DNA of 64,000 nucleotides, from the NCBI GenBank assembly GCA_023055425.1, contig JALGPY010000007.1:22082001-22146000 (forward strand). Reading direction: 5' to 3'. Position 1 is the stretch's first letter. Every line of letters starts with the position of its first letter. The translations under genes and the position numbers were made by a program. The notes beneath the pieces are model-generated. The model searched no databases. It was not told the DNA's origin and was given only the letters and a program-made list of their open reading frames with translations. Positions 56,991 to 64,000 of the stretch are shown here, one piece after another. The stretch comes from Linanthus parryae. Taxonomy: Eukaryota; Streptophyta; Magnoliopsida; Ericales; Polemoniaceae.

Positions 56991-57125
56991 GTCGAAATAT
57001 GCCTAGCAGCACGACCCACGGACACGTATTCAAAACTCGGGTGGCGCATGCTTGTGCTTCCGTACTCGCCTGTTGCCCCCTTTGCCGGTGGTGCATTCAT
57101 GGCCCGGGCGAATGCTAGTTTTGGG
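56886..57125 (+). rRNA. Fragment of 18S rRNA 3' end plus ITS1, inside an intron
   Basis: From about 56886 to 56991 the sequence is that of the 3' end of plant 18S rRNA (GTCGCGAGAAGTCCACTGAA, GTAACAAGGTTTCCGTAGGT, GGAAGGATCATTG). It continues across the natural 18S/ITS1 border into ITS1-like text (TCGAAATATGCCTAGCAGCA) that fades by about 57125. It is a genomic fragment, not a functional rRNA gene. Confidence 0.92.
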
Positions 57126-57155
57126 TTAGCTTAAATTATTTATCATTAACAGAAA

Positions 57156-58156
57156 GGTAAAATTCACTTACACCCTTCAAGTTTAGTTGATCTTCACTTA
57201 CACCCCATCTAATTTGGAAAACTTCACTTACACCCCTCATGACTACCAAACATGTTGTCACTTACACCCCTTCTCCGCAGCCGCTCTGCTAGTTGGTAGG
57301 CTAGCTTCACAAATTCAGATTTTTCGGACATATTTACCCTTGCTCATGCTGCAAAGCTCAATCCACCCCAGTTTGTATTATGAACATTTGTAAAGATACT
57401 TTTATTCTATCACAGGTTTCGTATTCGCTTTTATGAACATGGTGCAACTACTACAAGCCAAAGTTGAGACTAATTCGTGGTGGGGCTTACGAAATTGGGG
57501 GTGAATTAGCCTTTGCAGTCTCTATAAGAGTAAATATGTCCGAAAAACAAAATTTGGGAAGTCAGCCTACCAACTAGTAGAGTTAGGACTAGTTTGGGAA
57601 TGCTGTGGCGGTGCTAGAAAGCTGCTGTGTGAAAACACTGTGGAAAAGCTGCTGTGAGTTCTTGATAAAACATTGTTTGGTAAATATTACGTAAAAGTTG
57701 ATGTGAAATATTGATATAGTAATTGTGTTTGGTAAAATCAACTGTGAAGTTGCTGTGAGAGCGTAATGACAAAAATATCTGACACGTGTCATTCTAAAAA
57801 AGATAACTATTGACATTTAAAAAAATTGTAAGGTTAAAATAGGTTGTAGATAAATTAATCAAAAGCACTTTCTGGAAAAGCATCTCCCTCCTTGCTTCCT
57901 GAAAACTGTTGTGGGACAGCAGAAACTGTCCGGAAAAGCAGAAATTTTATTTTTACCAAACACATAAAACTGCTTCTGCTGTCGGAAAGCAGCTGTGCTG
58001 GCAGCAGAAGCATTCCCAAACTCACCCTTAATGCGCAGAGGGGGTGTAAGTGACAACATGTTTGGTAGTCATAAGGGGTGTAAGTGAAGTTTTCAAACTA
58101 GAAGGGGCGTAAGGGAAGATCAACCAAAACTGAGGGAGTGTAAGTGAAAATTACCC
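57156..58156. mobile_element. Foldback-type element with long inverted arms
   Basis: The left arm (57156 to about 57350) and right arm (about 57530-57582 plus 58031-58156) are inverted copies, e.g. ACCAAACATGTTGTCACTTA against its complement near 58050, and TTTTTCGGACATATTTAC against AGTAAATATGTCCGAAAAA. The outer tips read GGTAAAATTCACTTACAC. Repeated CACTTACACCCC blocks fill the tips. There is no coding content and the target duplication is unclear. Confidence 0.75.
57583..58030. mobile_element. MITE nested in the right arm of the foldback element
   Basis: Ends TTAGGACTAGTTTGGGAATGC and, reversed, TTAAGGGTGAGTTTGGGAAT match. The inside carries many GCTGCTGTG/CAGCAG motifs. Its removal rejoins the right arm (CCAACTAGTAGAG to GCGCAGAGGGGGTG) opposite the intact left arm. 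Confidence 0.7.
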
Positions 58157-59120
58157 TAAACAAAAAAGGACATATATAAGGGTCAAATTTAATTTCATTT
58201 ACGTAAGGAATTAATCGAGGTCGGGTATATAAATGGAAAGTTTGTCGAAACCCATCCACATCCCTTACCCTTCTAGGATTTGACAACTAAACCCCATACC
58301 GGTTCCATACCCTATTGAACATATCCCATACCCTTCCTAGTATGGGTGGGGTAGGGGCGGCTTCCCATCGGGTTTGAGGAAACTACCTCCCCCATGTAGG
58401 GCGACCAACTAATGACTATATCCGCGCCTGGGATGTTTCAGAAGGTCTGGGTCTTCTGATATTTGACCTGAACCCGGTCCTCGTGCAATACCTGGGCAGA
58501 ACTTTGAATATTAAGGTCATCAGGGAACTTGTTTGCGATTTCCTTGCTCTTCTAGTTCATTGTGTGTTAGTAATGTATGAGATGTCGATAAAGCAGTGGT
58601 TCAGTGGGAGCACCACAAAATCATTTACTATTGGTTAAAGCATCAGTGACTTAGTTTCCCTGCTATATAGAAGCATATGACAAATGGCAAATGCTTTTTT
58701 GTATTACACGATTAATCTTCAACTATATTATTTGAAATAATAATTGGACACAAATGGTTAGCTCTCCGTTATGTATGGAATCTGCTTCCCACATTTTTTA
58801 TTTTGTTTAAGCTGGTCAGATACTAAGAGTAAGATACCAACTGGCACATTTTAATATCAGGGTGACTTCTCAATATATAAAATAATTACATAGTGAAATT
58901 AATTCTGTGATAGTGAAGTTCTGTTGCTTTTAATTTGTAGCAACATATTCATGATTGGTGACTCAGCACAGCGGCTCTAGTGCGCTTGGCACAGAGCTTA
59001 CTATGATTTTATGCTCTCAAGTTATTCTGATATAACACATGCTAGTTGCATTCTATGCTAATTGCTGTCCCATTTGCTTGCTAATCTAGCAAACCAGCTT
59101 CTGTCTTGGATATAGCCAAA

Positions 59121-59226
59121 ATGTCTCGGAAAGGGTTGATGGAGCAGGACTTAAGCAAGCTGAAGGTAGAGGAATTACATCCTCTCACGCCTGAAGTTAT
59201 TTCTCGTCAGGCTACGATAAATATAG
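59121..59226 (+). CDS. EIF2G: eIF2 gamma coding exon 1
   Basis: ATG in AAAATGTC; reads [20 protein letters not shown] to ATINI plus one base. Donor ATATAG|GTAATT. Confidence 0.93.
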
Positions 59227-62200
59227 GTAATTACGCGTTAACCAAATCTAAATCAGTTTCTGCTGTCGGTGCCTTCACAAACTTCATTATCCTCCTGCCT
59301 TCACCATCATATAGTTCACGCACCTTAATTGTTGTCAGAATTCTGAATGCTGAGTTGAATAATTTTGCTGTCTAGGTACTATTGGGCATGTGGCTCATGG
59401 CAAGTCCACAGTCGTGAAAGCAATATCTGGGGTGCAGGTAACTCTTATTTTATGACCCTTGAAGTTTGTTTTTTTCTCTTAACCTGTGGTGGTAGGTGAC
59501 TGATGTTTACATCACTTAACTAGTAGACCGTACAAGTAGTTTGAAAGACGAAATGCGACCTAGGTCATGTGCTGGTATTGTGCAATTTGGAATTCTGTGA
59601 CCATAATCAGTGTATACTTAAAATTGTAATTTCATAGTTTGTTGTCTACTCTTTCTTTTTTGAGTCATATTCCCAGAGGAAAACAATGTGTTCACTGTGA
59701 ATTGGTAAAAAGTCGCTTCGTTGCCAATGAATTTTAATTTTTTGACTCTATTTTATATTGGTTAATCTGAGCATTATATTAAATGATGTTTTGTGCAGAC
59801 TGTTCGTTTCAAGAATGAACTAGAACGCAATATTACTATCAAGCTTGGTTATGCCAATGCGAAGATATATAAGTGTGAGGACGAACGCTGTCCCCGACCT
59901 ATGTGCTATAAGTAAGTTCGATTCAAAAGTGTGCTGCTCTTATTCTACCATGCCTCTGATATAACACATTGTCTACACCATTTTTTTCAGGGCTTATGGC
60001 AGTGCCAAGGAAGATAGTCCTATGTGCGATGTGCCTGGGTTTGAAAATAGCAGGATGAAGCTGCTGAGACATGTTTCATTTGTTGATTGTCCGGTAAAAT
60101 CTAATCTCATGCTTAAGCTGTAACAGTGGTCTGTATGCTTGTCTTGCAACAATGTTATGAAGTCTGCGCTATTCAATTTGCACTGCTCCAGCTCTTAACG
60201 ATTGCATAGTTCTGGAACAGCATATTTGGGTATCGGATTAAGTATCATGTATAAATCGTCTTCCTCTATCTTCCTTGTGGCACCAGATGAACATTTAACT
60301 GTATATTATACTACAGAACTGTTAGAATCAGTAGTATGAATCTTCTCATCTTAATATGTAATCTGAATCTCAGCCCAGTATACCAAGTCTCCCCATTAGA
60401 TTCTGTCGGTCAATATAATTTTTCTATTCATCACAGCTGGTCCACGCGATCTGATTCAGATAAACTTTTTTACCTTCCATATAATTATCTAGCTTTAGTA
60501 CCCCAGTTCATGTTTCACTGCCTATAATTGTATTCTGAACTTTCTATGGCGTGCGTGTAATAGTTAATTTAAATTCTTAACCCTTGGGCTTGTTTGCACA
60601 TGATCTAATTGGGACCTTTTCCTAATGTGGAATGTGGTTTTGCCATCTTGGTGTCTCTTACAGGGGCATGATATTCTCATGGCAACAATGCTTAATGGAG
60701 CTGCGATTATGGATGGAGCATTACTTCTTATAGCTGCAAATGAAAGTTGCCCCCAGCCCCAAACATCCGAGCACTTGGCTGCTGTTGAGATCATGCGACT
60801 CCAACACATCATTATTCTCCAAAACAAAGTTGATCTAATACAGGAGAATGTAGCCATCAACCAGCATGAAGCTATTCAGAAGTTCGTTCAGGTGATCTTT
60901 GGTCACTTTTGTCCGGGTTGTTTTACACTTTACTTGGCTGAACATGACTTGTGATAGATTTCTTTTCTTTTTGCTAGGGTACTGTAGCTGGTGGCGCGCC
61001 CGTGGTGCCTGTTTCTGCACAGCTGAAATATAACATTGACGTAGTGTGCGAGTACATTGTAAAGAAGATCCCAATACCAGAAAGAAATTTCACCGATCCT
61101 CCTAATATGATCGTGATCCGTTCATTTGATGTCAACAAACCCGGTTATGAGGTTGATGATATTAAAGGAGGTGTTGCTGGTGGAAGTATTCTCAAAGTAT
61201 GTTTCTGTTTTTCTTCATTCACAATTTGCCCTTAACCTCAGAATTTGCATAACAAGAGGATACCCTAAGCTAGTGTTTTAGTGGCTTCATTGGTTAATGA
61301 TCTGACAAGTCATTGCACTACCACTTGTTTGCTTGATATTTGAGTGAATGTAGATTTTGACTCTATCGTAATTGGTGTACTTGCAGGGAGTTTTGAGGGT
61401 AAATGAGATCATAGAAGTTCGACCAGGGATTGTTGTTAAGGATGAAAATGGCAACATAAAATGTACACCTATATATTCAAGAATAGTATCGCTGTATGCT
61501 GAGCAAAACGAGCTTCAATATGCTGTACCGGGTGGCCTAATTGGAGTTGGGACTACAATGGATCCGACTTTAACCCGAGCTGATCGATTGGTCGGCCAGG
61601 TTCTTGGTCAGGTCGGGACACTCCCCGACATATTTGTTGAGCTAGAGGTAAATAAATAAACTTCCCTATCTAATATCGTACTACAGTCAAGTTTATTATT
61701 TGTGCGCTTATCTGAATTTCTATTAGCATAGGTGGCATTTTTAAAGTGCTAGTGTGCGAGTCAGAGAGTGTGATATCTCCTCAATATTCAAACATAGCTC
61801 AGATTGAATGTGAGAGTGTGAACGCTATACACCAAAATGTATTGCAAGCTTGTCCGCTGATTGCCAAAAGTATCCAAAGTTTGAGCTTGCTTCTCTTGTA
61901 TGTGAATGCAAACTTGAGCTCGGGCATGTAAGTTCGTAGGGCTGCAGATCACCTCTTGTATTTCTGTATCACTATGACCTGGTTGAAATCACCCTAAAAA
62001 TTTGAAGTAAAATTACCCATTTTATAGAACCCTAATTCAATACTATCTAGCTAGGACTTCGCTCGTTTAACGTATCAAGCCCAGATCAAGGTTTCAAATA
62101 TCGTTCGTAACGGTAACGTATCGCCCGTTTCGGAACGGTATCGGTGGTCACCGAATCCGATACGGGCGATACGGGTCGGGTGATTCCGATTCACGTTTGT

Positions 62201-64000
62201 ATCGTCCGTTACGGACCGTTACGGGTCAATACCGGGCGAGACGGTACCCGGTTTGGAAAAAAGTTGAATTTTACAGAGAAAAAGAAGAGAAGACAGGCGA
62301 ATCTGAGGCAAAACACTACAGACATACCTTCGTGTTACATCCATCGTAGTCTACAGCAGATCGCCGTTCATCCTTTTTCTTTATTTCTGTTCATCTTCTT
62401 CTTCTTTCTTGAATCGTCGTGGACTCTGTGTGAACTGCGTGAAGACTGTTGGGGGCGGCTAGGGTTGTAGTATATTTAAAGAGGGTAAACAATACACTTT
62501 ATTTCATATTTACCCCTCTATTTTTCTGAATTTTCAAAAAGACCCCAACAGTTAGTGTTTTATTTAGATATCACACACCTTATCTGCAAATAAGCCATAA
62601 ACACTATAAATATGTTTTAACATTGTATTAAAAGTAATTTTAGCACCGTTTTACACTTTTTACACATTCACGCGTTTGGTCCCCGATTCCCGTTACGGTT
62701 TGTCCGTTACGGGCCAAAACCGTTTTCCGCGACCGTTACCGATACGTCATCCGATACCGTTATTTAAATCCTTGGCCCAGATCTAGACTCTATCTTGGCT
62801 TTTTTAGGACATACTGCCTCCGCCCCATAAAAATTGCCCCTTTTTGATAATCCAACTTTTTTAAGGCGACATGGCAATAGCACACATAATTGGATTTTAT
62901 AGTGCTAATGACATGGTTGCCCTCTATGATGCACGGAACTCCGTGTAAGCTCACGTTCTCGTTCCGGGAACGTCCCAAACCCGGAACTCTGCCGGAACTC
63001 CCCGGAACGTTCAGGTAAAAGTAATGAGTCAGGAACTTATGAGGAACTTCCCGGAGACGCATTCCCCCCTTTTGGAACATTTGGAGACGTCCCTTCGTAT
63101 AAAATAACACTGGGACGTCTTTTAATAAATTAAAAAAGATAGGATGCTACTTGTAAATAAAATATGATGTACATTACTAATCTTATCAAGATCCCCGATC
63201 CCAAATCTAAACCCTAGCCGCTTATACTTGAACGGAGAGAAACAAGCTTGATACTTTCAAGACCTCCAAAAAAACCTCAATGACCTCTGATTTCTCAAGT
63301 ACCTCTACATATTTAGGGAGTAAATGTGTTCTACTTGTATTAATCTTAATTATTGTCTTTCAATTTCGTCTAGTGTGTATTTAGGTATCATGTACGGTGT
63401 ACATTAGAATTAATTTGTGTGTATCTTTTGATATATGTATATATAAATATTTTGCCGTTCCCCGGCGTTTCGTCTCCCTAATTTCTGAAAATTGCCGTTC
63501 CGGCGTTCCCGTCCCCGTTTCGTCTCGTCCCCGTTCCCGTTTCAGTGCCACATAGGTTGCCCCTCCTTCTCTTCCAACGCATACTCCCACCGTATCTCCA
63601 GGTTCTTAAAAAAGTTATTCGGGTATTATTTGGTCCTAGCGATTTACAGTAGTTAGCAAAACAAAGCAAGAATTTGATAACTTTTGTCATTGTTGTCAAT
63701 TTACCCACGTCAAACATGAAGTGGACAATTATTTTCGTACATCCCAAAATAGAAAAGTAGACAGTTTTGGTGGGACGGAGGGAATATAAACTGAGCTTTA
63801 TTGGAGCTAGCTCTCTGATGACTCTGTTTACAACCCTAGTTTTGTGATATGGTACTAGTTGTAATGTTACCTCATCGCTTGGTTTGAAACTTTGAATAAA
63901 AATGCTCCTTGAGATGAGGAGGTCTAACGGGCTTTGTATCGTTAGTTACTTAGTACATGACTGTTAATGACTGGTATTTTTTTGATTTGGTCTCAGGTGA
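59121..64000 (+). CDS. EIF2G: Translation initiation factor eIF2 subunit gamma (3' end beyond window)
   Basis: eIF2 gamma is the GTPase core of eIF2, which carries initiator Met-tRNA to the 40S subunit. Joining 59121-59226, 59376-59437, 59799-59911, 59991-60093, 60664-60891, 60978-61196 and 61387-61647 gives 364 codons with GT-AG throughout; the next exon opens at 63997 and is cut off. Motifs: G1 GHVAHGKST (39-47), the switch region [14 protein letters not shown] (67-80), a zinc-binding insertion with Cys 82, 87, 92 and 106 (plant spacing), G3 DCPGHD (126-131), QNKVDL (181-186) and [11 protein letters not shown] (217-227). Domain II starts near 230 ([12 protein letters not shown]) and carries [11 protein letters not shown] and VPGGLIGVG. 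About 100 residues should follow, so the visible part is nearly four fifths of the usual length. A highly conserved housekeeping gene; no lesion seen. Confidence 0.96.
59376..59437 (+). CDS. EIF2G: eIF2 gamma coding exon 2 (P-loop)
   Basis: 62 bases encoding [20 protein letters not shown] and Q. Acceptor TGTCTAG|GT, donor GTGCAG|GTAACT. Confidence 0.93.
59799..59911 (+). CDS. EIF2G: eIF2 gamma coding exon 3
   Basis: Encodes [20 protein letters not shown] through CPRPMCY. Acceptor TGTGCAG|A, donor TATAA|GTAAGT. Confidence 0.93.
59991..60093 (+). CDS. EIF2G: eIF2 gamma coding exon 4
   Basis: Encodes [17 protein letters not shown] through [11 protein letters not shown]. Acceptor TTTTCAG|G, donor GTCCG|GTAAAA. 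Confidence 0.93.
60664..60891 (+). CDS. EIF2G: eIF2 gamma coding exon 5
   Basis: 76 codons from [20 protein letters not shown] to HEAIQKFVQ, holding the NKVD box. Acceptor CTTACAG|G, donor TTCAG|GTGATC. Confidence 0.94.
60978..61196 (+). CDS. EIF2G: eIF2 gamma coding exon 6
   Basis: 73 codons from [20 protein letters not shown] to [10 protein letters not shown]. Acceptor TTGCTAG|G, donor CTCAAA|GTATGT. Confidence 0.94.
61387..61647 (+). CDS. EIF2G: eIF2 gamma coding exon 7
   Basis: 87 codons from [20 protein letters not shown] to LPDIFVELE. Acceptor CTTGCAG|G, donor CTAGAG|GTAAAT. Confidence 0.94.
62079..62782. mobile_element. hAT-like MITE with 8-bp target duplication GCCCAGAT
   Basis: The body is 62087-62774 (688 bases). 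Ends CAAGGTTTCAAATA and, reversed, CAAGGATTTAAATA. Perfect GCCCAGAT flanks. Subterminal CGGTATCGG/CCGTTACGG motifs are dense at both ends. Confidence 0.9.
62812..63786. mobile_element. Stowaway-type MITE (Tc1/mariner), TA target duplication
   Basis: The right end, read inward, is TTCCCTCCGTCCCACCAAAA and the left is CTGCCTCCGCCCCATAAAAA, both close to the Stowaway consensus CTCCCTCCGTCCC. TA flanks each end. Without its nested insert the element is about 330 bases. It is interrupted at 62923 by another MITE. Confidence 0.85.
62915..63562. mobile_element. hAT-like MITE nested in the Stowaway, target duplication GGTTGCCC
   Basis: The body is 62923-63554 (632 bases), flanked by perfect GGTTGCCC copies. 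Ends TCTATGATGCACGGAAC and, reversed, TATGTGGCACTGAAAC are only partly alike. Subterminal GGAACG/CGTTCC motifs are abundant. Confidence 0.85.
63997..64000 (+). CDS. EIF2G: eIF2 gamma coding exon 8, first four bases
   Basis: GTGA follows a GGTCTCAG acceptor preceded by a T-rich stretch. The homologue continues VELE|VN, which fits GTG A(AY). The window ends here. Confidence 0.75.

Larger units (their letters stand above)
55990..59097 (+). other. eIF2 gamma intron 1, containing rDNA fragment and nested elements
   Basis: A 3.1-kb leader intron. It starts with (CT)9-10, then unremarkable sequence to 56880, the rDNA fragment, the foldback element (57156-58156) and AT-rich sequence to the acceptor. 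Three acceptors (59089, 59097, 59115) could serve; CCAG at 59097 looks best. Flanks of the rDNA piece (56640-56780 and 58250-58420) are rich in CATACCCTTCC and may be the ends of a larger transposon. Confidence 0.55.
61648..63996 (+). other. eIF2 gamma intron 7 (coding), 2.3 kb, with three MITEs
   Basis: The intron before the last exon. Outside the transposons at 62087-62774 and 62814-63784 it holds only AT-rich intronic sequence. Confidence 0.8.

Noticed and set aside
1..64000. CRISPR arrays, prokaryotic operons, toxin-antitoxin or phage modules
   Set aside because: The window is plant nuclear DNA; repeats are transposons and microsatellites, and no such genes are present.

Overview
The window is nuclear DNA from a flowering plant, most likely a eudicot. 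It holds spliced genes for typical plant proteins (an EXO70H-type exocyst subunit, a PL1 pectate-lyase-like protein and translation factor eIF2 gamma), a fragment of a plastid-type phosphoglycerate dehydrogenase (PGDH), and dense layers of plant transposons (Ty1/Copia, Ty3/Gypsy chromoviruses, L1- and RTE-like LINEs, SINEs, a TRIM and several MITE families). There is no prokaryotic-type operon, CRISPR array or phage. I saw no convincing new protein system; the interest lies in gene architecture and nested insertions.

Layout. 1-2645: an intronless EXO70H gene on +, with a TATA box. 3284-20019: a pectate-lyase-like gene on -, which I assembled by eye from five exons. All splice sites are GT-AG and the frame stays open for 354 codons, over 16.7 kb. 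Its introns hold a perfect 310-bp tandem duplication, an inverted-duplicated TRIM, an RTE-type LINE remnant, a Copia element and two hAT-like MITEs. 20321-27058: a full-length L1-type LINE (-) about 300 bp upstream of that gene's ATG. 27075-28595: one copy of a segmental duplication whose partner at 52988-54437 serves as the empty site for the LINE.

29482-35162: a Gypsy chromovirus with both LTRs and a perfect 5-bp target duplication, recently inserted but carrying stops. 36302-36797: a broken duplicate of the pectate lyase first exon and its 5' flank. About 37600-42698: a 5'-truncated L1-type LINE (+) containing a (GAA)75 tract and a nested MITE. 42699-43093 plus 51777-52010: exon-1-like remains of a PGDH gene, split by a second Gypsy chromovirus (43094-51776). 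That element is itself split by a 3.1-kb solo LTR (44977-48091).

54890-55040: a Copia RNase H tail. About 55810-64000: the eIF2 gamma gene on +, with a 5'UTR exon, eight coding exons and the first four bases of a ninth. Its first intron holds a piece of 18S rRNA-ITS1 and a foldback element with a MITE nested inside. Its eighth intron holds a hAT-like MITE and a Stowaway MITE that contains another hAT-like MITE.

The apparently functional host genes are EXO70H (membrane tethering in exocytosis), the pectate-lyase-like protein and eIF2 gamma (initiator tRNA delivery). They are not a pathway; they are neighbours between which transposons have accumulated. All exon calls are by-eye translations without transcript evidence.
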